In this document: piece by piece, positions 48,595-60,071 of the stretch
Layout of the letters: each line of letters opens with the position of its first letter
How positions within the stretch are numbered: position 1 is the stretch's first letter
NCBI GenBank assembly: GCA_028751875.1
Contig: CM054134.1
Span: 41,690,326-41,754,325 of the forward strand
DNA: 64,000 bases
DNA from: Rapana venosa
Taxonomy: Eukaryota > Mollusca > Gastropoda > Neogastropoda > Muricidae
Direction of reading: 5' to 3'
The notes under the pieces: generated by a model
Database searches by the model: none
The model's input: only the letters and a program-made list of their open reading frames with translations
What the model was told of the DNA's origin: nothing
Translations under genes and position numbers: made by a program

Positions 48595-49013
48595 TCAGTA
48601 GGTCTGTCTGTCTCTTTCCTTTCAAAAAAGGAACAGAAGTGTTGTGGCTTGAACTGTTATGGTGCAGATGGTTGAAAAGGCCACATGTAATGCCATGCAC
48701 ACATGATATGACTGGGAATAGGTGTTTGCAGTAGGCTACTTGTTATTGAAGTGCTAGTGTGTAAACATAAAAGAAATAACTAAACACTACAGGAAATGCA
48801 ATGCACAAAACTAACTTCAAAATAAAGCAAGGAAAGATTCAGTTTCTCAGGAATTCTTTGTCACAAATATCTTTATTATAAGCAAAAGGAGGATTTTCAG
48901 TGTCATTTTCAGATGTCAAAATGCAAAAAAATCTTCAGCTTCATGGGGCCAAGGCCTCCTGATGCCAAATTGGGGCCTAGGTGGCCCCCCAGCTTCCCCC
49001 CACCCCTCCCTCA

Positions 49014-49050
<37 letters not shown>
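49014..49050. repeat. CA microsatellite
   Basis: CA run of about 37 bases. Flanks to 50060 hold nothing recognised. Confidence 0.9.
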
Positions 49051-49051
<1 letters not shown>

Positions 49052-50069
49052 TTGTGACACTCCACCACTTACGAGTGGCATTGCACCAGAGATCAGTTTT
49101 TAGTTTTTCACATGTTTTTAATCTAATTTTTAAAAAAGTTATTCCATACAGAAGACAGGTTGAAAATTGGACAATTCTATGGAAAGTTATTGCAGATTGA
49201 AATGATAGACTGCAGGAAGTGACAAAATGAGAAATTTGACAGGTTATAGGGGGTATGGATGAGGGCTTGGGTATTTTTAAACACATGTTTTAAAGAAAAA
49301 GGAAACAAAATTACGCCTTGATGCATCAGTGCAAGGTTTAATTAATGGCAATAGTTTTATTATAAATCAAAATCAACAGCTTAACCCCCACCTGCCTCAA
49401 ATGGCTCCTAGCAGAAAAGTGGGTCAGGTGCAAAGTGTTTCATTTCGTGGTGGAGCGTCACATTTCTCTCCTTTTTGACTTTTTTCCATTGTCATCTCTG
49501 ACTGCTTACAGCATGTATATCATTCTTAAGACCTTATGGAGTGGAAAGCACTAAACTTCTGTGATTTAGTCTGTTATTTCCAGTCACTTAACATGAAAAG
49601 CATTCTGCAAAATTATGAAATTAAGGTCTTGTAGCAGCACTCCGTTGTTGATTGTTACGTTTACATTGTTATTTGAGATTTCATTTCAATCTGAAATATG
49701 TTGTCATGTGCTTGTTATTTCTTGATTGAGGGTGCAGTTTTTGTGAATTTTTTGGGGGGTGTGTGTGACCATTATTAACTAATTTTATCTCTTTTCTTTT
49801 GGTTTTTTTTTGGTATTAAATGAAAATTAATCAAGTTGAGTTTTATTTCTGTAACACCTACTAAATAGTGGTTTACGCAATTATATTGTCAGTATTTCTT
49901 CCAAAGAAGCTTGAAAAAAAAGAAATTAGGAAAAAAGATAACCTTTGGATTTGGATTTATTAGACACATCGTTCATTCCATCTTTTTTTTAATTTTTTAA
50001 TCTCAATTTCATTTCTCATCTCAGTTGCAGAAAAGTTTGTTGAATGTATAACCCCCCCCCCCCAAATTC

Positions 50070-50480
50070 CTCAGCTAGAGCTCCGAGGTTCACCAATGGT
50101 GAGATTTTGCATATGCGACCATTTTTTGCCCACCATTAAGGTAGCCACATTCTGATTTCATGGATGATGTTCAAACATGACACCAGTGTTGCATTTTAAA
50201 AAAAATTGTCATCCATTCCTGCTGGCACACTGTGGCTTACTCTTCCAAAAGGCAGAACTGGTTTTAACATGTGCGCAAGATTTCTGCTTGCATTTTTACA
50301 CATGGTCTCAGTTTATAGTCTTTCCAAAGGACTTTCAGGGGGGTGGTGTGGGCACTGATGTTAACTTGAGGGAGAAAATCCCCATTCAACAGGCATCTCA
50401 GTGGTAGCTCAAACCTGGGATCGATCCTGGACCGTCAGATCATGAGTATAACACTCTAACCACCAGGATATCCCATCCCC
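50070..50480 (-). mobile_element. SINE with family A head and family B 3' module
   Basis: Minus strand: head GGATATCCTGGTGGTTAGAG, then GTTAACATCAGTGCCCAC, central module, GCCACAGTGTGCCAGCAGG, then AGAATGTGGCTACCTTAATG and TTGGTGAACCTCGGAGCTCT. It shows that head and 3' module are shuffled between families. Confidence 0.75.
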
Positions 50481-50869
50481 CAAGTTGCAGATTTAATTTT
50501 ACTTTGAAATTAAGTATTGAAATGAATATTTGTTCACGCAGCAATTTTATGATGATAAAAAATATTATTGAGTTATGTCTTTATGTTTTCATGCATTACT
50601 GATGTTTTCTCTTCCATGAGAATTTCCCTACTCCCTCAGGTTATTTGTTCAGTGTGTAGAAAGAACTGACTGTGGTCAATGATAATTCTGGAATATTAAA
50701 ATATTCATATTATTGAATTTGTGTGGATTGTCTTTTTGTAAGTGTTGTTTCGTTTTAATTTTGTTATAGGTCCTGTCTTTCCTTACAACATTATTCTAAG
50801 TACACAACCAACAGATTTCCTTCTACAGCCAATATGATTTTTTAAAAATCCTTTTATCATGGAAAGAAA

Positions 50870-51190
50870 AAAGCTCCCCTGTGGGGATGCTGGGGCCTGT
50901 CAGTATGAATAGCATCCCCACCTTCTGGATGGAATTCCCTCTTTAATCGCTCTCTCTCTCTTTGTATCTGCCTTGTTCCTTTTCTTCCTGTCACCTCCTC
51001 CTTGTCCATATTCTGCCTTGTTGGTCCATCCACCTGCCTTTTTTCCAGAAAGATTTAAAAGTTAACAATTCTTTCCCATGCTGAAGTCGGATGCACTGGG
51101 TCTCTGACTTATCGGGTGCTTAGTGGCAGTGCAGTGCAGTTTCACTCATATGCCACAACAGAAGTTGGTGTCAGAGAGTTTGACATAGTA
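50870..51190 (+). repeat. Dispersed repeat R1, copy 2
   Basis: Best preserved copy. It contains an inverted pair GGGGATGCT (50883) / AGCATCCCC (50910) near its left end, then the common R1 blocks. Confidence 0.8.
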
Positions 51191-51253
51191 GTAAAAAGAA
51201 AGGCAGTTTGATGCACTACCCAGTAGAAAACTATTTGAATTAGTCTGTAAGGA

Positions 51254-51652
51254 GGAGGGTGGCAGGATGGTTAAGACATGCACCTGCTGATCAGTAAACT
51301 GCTTGGTTCTGGGTTCGATTCCCAGCCTCACCTTTTCTTCCCAGTTGGACAAAAAAATCAAACTGAATGTCATAGTTCTCTGGATGAGACTATAAACCAA
51401 GACCCTGTGTGCAAACGCATGCAGAACATCTTGCACACACATAAAAACTTGTTCCACCTTTTGGAAGAGTAGGCCATTATGTGCCAGTAGGAATGGATTA
51501 CAAATAAAAAACATGCATACAGGTGTGTTTAGATACCATCCCCAAAGTCAAAATGCAGCTATCTAAAAAAAAAAAAAGGGGGGGGGGGGGGGGGAGTCAC
51601 ATATGCAAATATCTCACCATTGGCAAACCATAAAAGCTCTATCCAAGGAACA
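51254..51652 (+). mobile_element. SINE family B, most complete copy
   Basis: tRNA-like head GGCAGGATGGTTAAGAC with B box GGGTTCGATTCCCAGC, then TTCTTCCCAGTTGGAC, central GGATGAGACTATAAACCAAG, GAGTAGGCCATTATGTGCC and the 3' module ending CACCATTGGCAAACC. A poly-A/poly-G tract interrupts the 3' part. Confidence 0.78.
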
Positions 51653-51699
51653 AAATTTCAGTCGAATTTCCATGATTTCAGTTCTTGCCTTTGAATATG

Positions 51700-52390
51700 A
51701 ATATTTTTGTATCTCTTTTGTTTTCTGCAGGGGAGGTTGGGAGTATCTTTTTTCTTTCTTCAATCCCATCATGTGCTCGGTTAGCAGAGTTGATTGCCAG
51801 CTCCAAGGCCACAGGTTGCATCTCATCAAAAGCAGTTTTGGATGCCTCCAGCTGTCCTCTGCCCAAAGCTTAGTGTCTCTGAGACTTGGTAGGAAAACTG
51901 AGACCAGCAATGAACTATCGTCCTCTTTCAAGATGCAGTTTTAAGTGTTGCCTGTTTCATGAACACTGCTGGGGACTGGGTGTTTGTTTTTTTCAAACCT
52001 GATTTACATCTGGTTATGTATCTAACATTTCTTATTAGGAAAGGAAGTGTAAAATACAACCTTCATAATTATGCAGTTTTTAACTGTGCTGAACCTCTAT
52101 TTCACAGATTCAGTCACCTCTGTTGCCTTTCTTTCATGAGGACATCAGTTAGGGTTTCTTTTTTTCTATAACTGTGGTGAATTCAAGTGTAAGCATATAG
52201 TCTACTTAGTAATATGAATAGGTGAATGTAATTCAAGGTCCCTGGTGATAGTCACTGTCATAGAGTTTCACTGGTCTTTGTTGTGTTGTTGTTGGCTTTT
52301 TTTTTTTGGGGGGGGGGGGGGGGGGATAAGCTTCTATTGTCACAGTCAACATTGAACAGGAAACCCAGTAATGACTTCACGACAACAGAC
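51700..52390. other. Intergenic, no gene supported
   Basis: A minus-strand frame (51678-51866) looks compositionally protein-like but matches no family I recognise. A poly-G run lies at 52309-52326. Confidence 0.4.
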
Positions 52391-52392
52391 AT

Positions 52393-52860
52393 CTAGTTTA
52401 TTTCATTGCAATAGTTCTGCAGAATATTTAATTGGTATTGTAAGCCATGTACTGTTGTAGATAGTAAAGCCACATTATCTGCAAAAAGTAATGTAAATAA
52501 TTCTATAATACCAGGCTGGAAAAACTTGGATACCGTGTCTTTCTTTAACATTCTTGTGACTAGCAGGATGATTGATGAAAACAGAAAATACAGTAGCACT
52601 TACTTCACAAGCTTGTCTTACTCCAATAGGGCACTCAAAAAATTCAGTAAATTCACAATTTGCACATACACATGAGATAAAATATTTTGCTTTCAAAGAG
52701 TCCCAAAACTTTCCATTCACACCTTGGGTTTTTCATGTACTCAAGGAGTTTGTCATGATGTAGGGGATAAAAGCTTTTCTGACTGTTTGAATCAACAAAC
52801 ACCAAATAGAGGATTTTCTGTGTTTCTTCAACATACATGTTTGGACAATGATATTGCATA
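52393..52860 (-). mobile_element. Reverse transcriptase fragment of a non-LTR element
   Basis: On the minus strand: KVLGLFESKIFYLMCM, NCEFTEFFECPIGVRQACEV, SATVFSVFIN, then in another frame IIELFTLLFADNVALLST and HGLQYQLNILQNY. The catalytic FADD has become FADN. Related to but distinct from the 2A-LINE RT. Confidence 0.78.
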
Positions 52861-52957
52861 TAAATTAAATATTTGACTTGCTGTCGAATATCCCATACAG
52901 AAACCTGCCCGACTTACAGAAATCATTGTCTGTTGAATAGGGTTTGTTTTTTTTGTT

Positions 52958-53052
52958 CCTTGGTTAGGGCTCCGAGGTCCACCTTTGGTGAGATTTTTTG
53001 CGTATGTGACCATTTTTACCCGCCATTAAGGTAGCCCCATTCCTACTTCGGA
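52958..53052 (-). mobile_element. SINE family B 3' module fragment
   Basis: Minus strand: AGGAATGGGGCTACCTTAAT and AAGGTGGACCTCGGAGCCCT. It abuts the family E SINE that follows. Confidence 0.65.
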
Positions 53053-53290
53053 GATGTATGCTGGGTATGTTTGTGTTTCCGTAACCCACCCAAAGCTGAC
53101 ATGAAATACAGGTTCTTTAATGTATTTGATCTTCTGCAGGGAATTGAGGCACTGGCAGGCCTGCACTTGAAGTTGATCTGAGAGATTGTAAAAATCCCCA
53201 CCCTTAATTCGCCAGACGCCGCTAAGATTCGAACCATGACTTCATGAACCCATGGGATTAAGTCAAAGGGTCTTAACCACTTGGGTATAG
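53053..53290 (-). mobile_element. tRNA-headed SINE, family E, copy 2
   Basis: Minus strand: AGCTATACCCAAGTGGTTAA, B box ATGGTTCGAATCTTAG, GCGAATTAAGGGTGGGGATT and TGCCAGTGCCTCAATTCCCT, matching 33621-33863. Confidence 0.75.
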
Positions 53291-53534
53291 CTTCTGTCTA
53301 ACCAGTTATAAAGTCTTGCGTTTAATATTGTTGTATAACATTTTGAAATAATACTTAACAATGATACTCCTCTATAATCATATATATTTTGAGGATTAAT
53401 TTTTTTTTAATTTAAAGAGGAGAAAACAAATATCTCCCTCCTCATGTCTACCATACCTTACTTAACGAAATAAGAATAAAAAGAGAGAGGGTTCTCATAT
53501 GGAAGAAAGTGGGTAAACTTTTTATTTAAAAAAA

Positions 53535-53885
53535 TTCCCCCATGGGGATATTGGGGACCTGTCAGTATAAATAGTATCCCTACCTGGAGGAAATTCTATG
53601 CTAGGAATTACCTCTTTTCTATCCCTCTCTTTGTTTCTGCCTTGTTCCTTTTCTTCCTGTCACCTCCATCTTGTCTGTTTTCTGCCTTCTTGGTCCATTC
53701 TGCTTTGCCCCCCCCCCCCCTCCCCCCCCCCCCCCCCTAAAGACCTAAAAGATAACAATTCTCGACCATGCTGAAGTTACATGTGCTGGGCCTGACTTGT
53801 CAGGTGCTTAAGGGCAGCTCAACTTATTTTCGCTCATATGACGGACAACAATAGTTGCTGTCTGAGTGTTTGACAAAGAAGAGTA
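53535..53885 (+). repeat. Dispersed repeat R1, copy 3
   Basis: As copies 1 and 2, with a C-rich slippage tract at 53708-53737. The inverted pair is changed to GGGGATATT / AGTATCCCT. Confidence 0.78.
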
Positions 53886-54630
53886 AAGGAGAGGAAACAG
53901 CACCAGGGCATCTGGACTTGGCAAAAAACACCATTAGATCAAACACAAGGTGGAGTTATTGTTATAATTATGATCAGTCAGTTACACCAGTCAGTCAGAT
54001 TTTAGAAGGAACTGTCAAGGGTCAGGTTCAGTTTTGCCATGTGATCGATCACCAACACTGAATCATGTCAGATTGGAACTACAATGTCGAGTGAATGATA
54101 CGGCTAATTTCTATCTTGCTTTGTACACCAGACTCTTATTACATGGGACTTTTGACATACCCACAAAGAAATCTTGTTCATGGGCTTGGCTACTATCAAT
54201 GTCTACTCTCAGGCGGTTGTCACTGTTTCTGTCTCTTTTTGCTGAAATTTCATATTCTTAATATCTATGGTGCTTCCCCATTGTAGAGTATCGGCGGTAC
54301 AGTTTTTGTTGCCTGAGAAGCCTACTACTGTCCAGTCAAAGCACCAGATGCCGGAGGGTAGCCTAGTGGAGGGTGTGTGCCTCATGTCAGATTGCTATGG
54401 TGCTCGGCGTTCTGATTTCGCTGTTTACATAGCTTACTCCACTGGTACCAATGTTCGCTTTAATCACCGGTCACATTTCATTCAAATCAGTCAAATAAAA
54501 AAAAAACTTAAATCAGTTCATTAAGGGGAAGGGGGTACTGACAGACACACAATGTGGGTAAGAATCACAAACTAGAAACAAAATGAGGGGGAAAAAGTTT
54601 TTGTTTAAACATTACAAGCCAATTTCAAAT
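53886..54630. other. Intergenic, no gene recognised
   Basis: Unique-looking sequence; open frames are short and match nothing I know. Confidence 0.5.
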
Positions 54631-54639
54631 CAACAACAA

Positions 54640-54803
54640 CAACAACAACACACACACACACACACCACACACACACATAACACACACACACACACACACA
54701 CAGGAAGCCTGGTGGTTATACAACACCACACAACACACTACACACACCCCCACACACACACACACACACACTCTCTCACTCTCTCTCTCTCTCCCCCTCT
54801 CTC

Positions 54804-54840
<37 letters not shown>

Positions 54841-54842
54841 GT
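54640..54842. repeat. Compound CA/CT microsatellite
   Basis: AAC, CA and CT runs with brief interruptions. Confidence 0.9.
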
Positions 54843-54977
54843 GAATGTTTCATTCCAATATCTTGCTTTGAGTGTATCAATTATGTATAGCTTAATTCCA
54901 ATGTGTATATGTCCTTTTCTATGACTATTATATGATATTCATAAAGATTTGATTTGGGCATTTTTATTTTTATTTTC

Positions 54978-55308
54978 ATTCTTTTATATCGAGGATAATG
55001 GAATAAGCACTTATGTGCTTTTTTACATCCAGTCCCCGTGTGTATGCGGATCTGTGAATTCTGTCATCTGTTCCCACCGGCACACAATGGCCTACTCTTA
55101 CGAAAAGCCGAACAGGATTTAACGTGTGCCCAAGATGTTCTGCGTGCGTTCGCACACGGGGCCTCGGCTTATAGTCTCATCCGAAGGACTTTTGGGGAGA
55201 GTGGAGTCTGCACTAATGTTAACTCCAGGGGAAAATATCCCCTTGAACGGGAATCGAACCCAGGGTCGTCAGATTGCGAGCGCAACGTTCTGACCAATAG
55301 GCTATCAT
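54978..55308 (-). mobile_element. SINE family A, copy 4 (well preserved)
   Basis: Minus strand: head with ATAGCCTATTGGTCAGAACG, TTGCGCTCGCAATCTGACG and GGGTTCGATTCCC, central GGATGAGACTATAAGCCGAG, GTAAGAGTAGGCCATTGTGT, end ATTATCCTCGATATAAAAGA. A GC/TG microsatellite follows. Confidence 0.85.
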
Positions 55309-55319
55309 TGATGCATAGT

Positions 55320-56518
55320 GTGCATGGGTGCTCGCGCCGCGCGTGCGCGCGTGTGTGTGTGTGTGTGCGCGCGCGAGTGTGTGTGTGTACATGCACATGT
55401 ATGTGTGCATGGGGGTGTAAATTGCTTTTGCATCATCTCCTAAGTCTGTGTGCATGGGGGTGTAAATTGCTTCTACATCATCTCCTACCTAAGTCTGCTT
55501 ACATAATATTAATTTTGTTTTTGTGTAGTTTACTATTGATGTTGGTTTCCCATAAAAAGAACAATTAATTTGTTGAGGTTTCTTTCCATTAGCCAAAATG
55601 ATACCATTTACATGGTTTGTTCTCCTTGATATTATGGAGGGGGTTTGTTTTGTTTTTTGTTTGTTTGCTTTTTTGTTGCTTTGGGGGTGTTTGTTGCGTT
55701 GTTGTTTGTGTTGTTATTTTTTTTTTGGGGGGGGGGGGGATTATTTTGTTGTCCCCCATCCCCTTGTTGCTGCTGTTTTACTTTGCTCTTGGTTTCTTTG
55801 CTTTTTTAATGGTTGTTTCTGTGTTGTTGTTGTTGTTTGTTCTGTTTTGCTTTCTTTTATTATTTGTTGTTGCTTTTCTTTATCTCTCTTTTTCGGTGCT
55901 TTTTAAATGTTTTTTTGTGTGTTGATATTTTTTTCTTCGTTTACTGTGTGAGTGTATTAGTATTGGGCTTTTTTTTTTTTTTTTAACTTTATTGTCATAT
56001 ATATGCCTAAGGGCGGGGACTGGATGAAAAAAGAACTTGAGGGTTTATTCATTATACTCAAAATAAAAGAATTTGTCATTGTCATTGTCATTATCTCTCT
56101 CTCTCTCTCGCTCTCTCTCTGATGGAAAAAGTGTCAATTTCATATCAACATATCACACACACACACACACACACACACACCATTTGATATTGCAAAAGGT
56201 CTCTGGCAGAGTCCTATAGGATATTTGTTATAGTTTCATTAACGTTAATCACTTTTTATGTTTTTGTTTCGGTTTTTTATTTTTATTTTATTGTATCTTT
56301 TGCTTTGTGCGGTTTCTTTTCATGATTAGACTACTCTTCCCCCTTGCTTTTTTCAGTAGAGCCTCCACCACCACCTCAATACTCATACACCCCTTGTATA
56401 TATGTGTGGGTTTTTTTCTTGTCTAATATCACTGAGAGTGAACAGACATAAAATCGAAGACAACAACAACAACAACACACACACACACACACACACAGAG
56501 GACAGCCTGACACACACA

Positions 56519-56553
<35 letters not shown>

Positions 56554-56570
56554 GGAATAAGGGTCCATAT
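55320..56570. other. Intergenic G/T-rich and microsatellite DNA
   Basis: Contains TG (55350-55388), a duplicated TGCATGGGGGTGTAAATTGC (55406, 55451), long G/T-rich DNA (55620-55980), CT (56094-56120), CA (56153-56180) and AAC/CA/CT (56459-56551). No gene. Confidence 0.6.
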
Positions 56571-56574
56571 CTTC

Positions 56575-56690
56575 TTTTTTTTCCATACCCAGGACCATGT
56601 GCATGCAGTTTTGCAAATGTTGTCCTCTATTCCCACAGGCACACAATGTCCCACTCTTCCAAAGGCAAAACAGGTTAAAACTCCTGTGCA
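56575..56690 (-). mobile_element. SINE central/3' fragment
   Basis: Minus strand: TTGGAAGAGTGGGACATTGT and GTGCCTGTGGGAATAG then TGCAAAACTGCATGCACATG, the family A 3' half. Confidence 0.55.
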
Positions 56691-56694
56691 ACAA

Positions 56695-57515
56695 GTTTTT
56701 TCCCCTCAGCCAAGAATGTAGAACTCATTCTTCAATGTCCAAAATGAATAGGCTTAATGGCTCATTTTTTCTTGCTTCTTACAACAGACGACTTCTGACA
56801 GTCTCAGGATTGTTGACAAAGTTTAGTGTATGAACTGTGTTCACTGGCGGAGCTACTTGGAGACTATCAGTGTCTGATATCAGGCTGTTGTCACCCTAGA
56901 TGTTGACAATAACTTCTGTTTGTCACATAGGGTATCCAAACAGAAAGCCTACAGGTGCTACAGAAAAAAAAGACCCCACTTTAAAATGATCATGGTCTGA
57001 TTTTGAAAGGCTACGTTGAGAAAAATTGATATTCTGTTGTGTTTTAATAGCAATATGCATTCAAAACTAGCCAAAGGCTAAATATATTTTTTCAGTAACT
57101 ACTTTACAAGCCAAGTGACCACATCAGACCCATGAATGGTACTATGCTTGACCTCTCCCTGAGCTCTGTGTGCAGTCCCCATCCATGGGACACTGCACTG
57201 AACTGCAGTGTCAGGCAGTGTGCCCAGTGTGAACAAAGGTGGAGCCCATCCCTCTTCATATCACTGGGCGCATACTGGGTATGCTTATATTATCCATCCA
57301 CCGGACATCGCTGGTCTACTTTACAAAGAATGGATGGGGTAGTGCAAGATGTTAGGCATGCATTTATTTATCAAGTACCATAGTTTTTAGATTCACTGGG
57401 AAGATTTGAAAGAAAATGGGGTCAGTACCTAGGGCTCCAGGAGAAAACATAATCCTCTCCAACAGACAGTGCAGTGGAGATACAGCCAACCAGCACTGGT
57501 AGTCACTGCCAAACC
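56695..57515. other. Intergenic, no gene recognised
   Basis: Unique-looking DNA; an open frame at 57132-57383 has no recognised match. Confidence 0.5.
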
Positions 57516-57520
57516 CAAAC

Positions 57521-57742
57521 CTTCAGATGAGACTATAAACCGAGGCCCGTGTACGAACGCACACAGAACATCTTGCCCACACATTAAATCCTGTTCCGCT
57601 TTTCGTAAGAGTAGGCCATTGTGTGCCAGTGGGAACAGATGACAAAATTTACAAAACCGCACGCACACGGGGACTGCATGTAAAAAAGCACATAAGTGCT
57701 TATTCTATTATCCTCGATGTAAAAGAATAAATAAATAAATAA
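57521..57742 (+). mobile_element. SINE family A, 5'-truncated copy 5
   Basis: Begins inside the central module (GATGAGACTATAAACCGAGG) and continues to CCTCGATGTAAAAGAATAAA with an (AAAT)n tail. Confidence 0.8.
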
Positions 57743-57829
57743 CATTGACGCCTTAGTCACTGCTAACCTGATCACCTCAACTTGACATGACATCCACACC
57801 ACATAGTTGGGTTTTTTTGTGTTTTTTTA

Positions 57830-57925
57830 ATTCCTTGGCTAGAGCTCCAAGGTTCACCATGGTGAGATGTTTTCTCCCACCATGAATGTAGCCACATTCC
57901 GACTTCGGGATGATGTCTAAACACA
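57830..57925 (-). mobile_element. SINE family B 3' module fragment
   Basis: Minus strand: CGAAGTCGGAATGTGGCTAC and ATGGTGAACCTTGGAGCTCT. Confidence 0.65.
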
Positions 57926-58188
57926 ACAAATTATTTTTTTTATAAAGACATTGGATCACCATCATTCTTTAGCCAGCAACTTGGCCAAAGATTATTTTAA
58001 AAATCCCTTTACAAACAGGAAGTTGTTAAGTTATGAAACCTAACCGCCTTTAAGGCTTGTAGACAACAAGGTTTTTAGTTTCTGGCAGCAAAACCCTCAA
58101 TAACTGCTGACAAATCCATTCCTTACCCCCTCAATCGTTTTTTTTCAAACCACTCCTTTAAAACAGACACTGATCAAGTCCTGGATTA

Positions 58189-58312
58189 CTGCACACATCG
58201 CCAATGTGTTCACGAAATTGACAGAAAACACAGCAACATCATCATCATCACTGCACACATCCCCAATGTGTTCACAAAAATTTACAGAAAACACAGCAAC
58301 ATCATCATCATG
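58189..58312. repeat. Direct duplication of about 62 bases
   Basis: CTGCACACATCGCCAATGTG with ACAGAAAACACAGCAACATC occurs twice back to back, followed by CAG/CAA triplet runs (58318-58356). Confidence 0.8.
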
Positions 58313-58779
58313 ATCATCAGCAGCAGCAGCAACAACAACAACAAAAACAACAACAACACTTCTCCTTCATGATTATGTATAGCCAGGAAATTTCTGGAAC
58401 ACATAACTTTTCTCCATCTTCAGGAACATCAGAAGTACATCATTCTTACTGTCAGCCACTGAAGCTGCATGGCATGGCTTTAGATCTTGACTCATTCTGT
58501 CAAAAATATCAGCTACTTACCATTCATTTAAGCAAACTCTTGTGATTCTTAACATCAACAAGACTTTTAATAAGGACTTTTGTGCAAAATTCCTAACCAA
58601 CACCAGTGCTAGGCCAGCATAATGTGATGACCAGTTAGGCCTATATAAATCGATAACAAAAGAAAAAGCTGTCATGGGGAGTGAACCACTAGAAGAAGCA
58701 TTAGTTAATTCTTATGTACCCCCAAATATTGTTTTGTTGTTGTGGATATAATTATGTTCCAGCAGGACGTCTCAAGTCA

Positions 58780-58781
<2 letters not shown>

Positions 58782-58813
<32 letters not shown>
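58782..58813. repeat. Poly-C run
   Basis: About 32 consecutive C. Its true length in the genome is uncertain because such runs mis-sequence. Confidence 0.8.
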
Positions 58814-58816
<3 letters not shown>

Positions 58817-59136
58817 TTAGTCTATCTATTTAAACAATTGAATTTCAACAATTCAAGTTCACAAAATTATAGGAACCCAAAAAGTTCAAGACATGGTACA
58901 CCTTCTGTTGTTATTGCATCTTAATTTCGGACACGTAGGGGCTATTATTTGGAAACATGCATGCACTGGAAAGGATGCACATAGCTGCCCGCTCAAAATG
59001 CCCGGGACAGTTTTTATGTGGGAGACATTCTAGCTGTTGAGACTCTTGCGGGTCACATGCATCCTGCAAATCATGTGACATTTTCACACACACACACCCA
59101 CAGTGATGCAGAGTCAAACAGAAGATAGCAGAAGAG

Positions 59137-59143
59137 TATAAAT
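59137..59143 (+). promoter_or_regulatory. SCPEP1: TATA-like box before the carboxypeptidase gene
   Basis: TATAAAT lies about 175 bases upstream of the start codon. Its distance would allow a 5' UTR of about 145 bases. No other promoter evidence. Confidence 0.2.
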
Positions 59144-59313
59144 TTGAACCAATGATCTTGGCGACCACAACAACAACAACAAGCAGATTCAAGTCAGGCA
59201 GCTAAGAGCTGAAGAAGGCAGTTGAACGAATAATTGTCGAATATCCGACAAGGTTGGACAAAGCCTAAACTTCTGTGAACAAGTTACAAAGAATACTCCA
59301 GAAGACTGCCATC

Positions 59314-59392
59314 ATGTGGATTTGGCAGACCCTCATTGTTCTTACTTCTCTGGTGTGTGCTGGGTCACGATCAGTCTCACCTGACTACCCCA
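59314..59392 (+). CDS. SCPEP1: SCPEP1 coding exon 1 (residues 1-26), signal peptide
   Basis: MWIWQTLIVLTSLVCAG is a typical hydrophobic signal sequence with small residues at its end. Donor gtaagt after one base of an Arg codon. Confidence 0.88.
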
Positions 59393-59998
59393 GTAAGTAA
59401 ATGAACTGCAGTGATGTGACTCCTACTAGGCCTAGTTTTTGTGTTTTGTTTTGACTAGTTTTCACTGTCTTTTTATGCTATGAAGAACAAAATCATGATC
59501 CTTAAACCGGAAACATTCGAATATTGACTAAACATTCTTGGAATAAGTAATTACTTTTCAGAGTATTGAAAAAAAGAGAGAGAGAAAAGTCAGCTTCAAC
59601 TTAATCTCCCAGGCTAAAATGTTGTAGAGATTGAGGCCATATGATTGAAACACTAGTTTTGTTTCTTACAGGAGAAGAGATCACTGTATCCAAGGGCACA
59701 GAGAAGTGGGGCTATGTGACAGTGCGCCCTGAGGCTCACATGTTCTGGTGGCTGTACAAATCCACCAGCACCAAAGGCTCAGACAATGTTCCTCTGGTTT
59801 TGTGGCTACAGGTATGTCCTCTTTGCTCTGTAGAATGTATTTCACTTTCAGGTCACAAATATTGTACATGGCTGAAAATAATAATTTTATGACTGGAAAA
59901 CCACACACAACACCACACACACACATACATACATACATACATACACACATGACATATGCACACACACTGTCTCTCTGACTGTCTCTGTCTCTCACTCA

Positions 59999-60071
<73 letters not shown>

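Noticed and set aside
48383..48734. Arg-Glu or Ser-Leu repeat proteins
   Set aside because: Translated CT/GA microsatellite with no conserved flank.
51678..51866. Minus-strand coding exon (AFDEMQPVALELAINSANRA)
   Set aside because: Composition is protein-like, but no family was recognised, no convincing splice pair was seen and no adjoining exons were found. A protein search of these 62 residues would decide.
55598..55925. Hydrophobic Cys/Phe/Leu-rich membrane-like frames
   Set aside because: Produced by G/T-rich low-complexity DNA.
57132..57383. 83-residue frame as a gene
   Set aside because: No homology, no splice context, surrounded by repeats.
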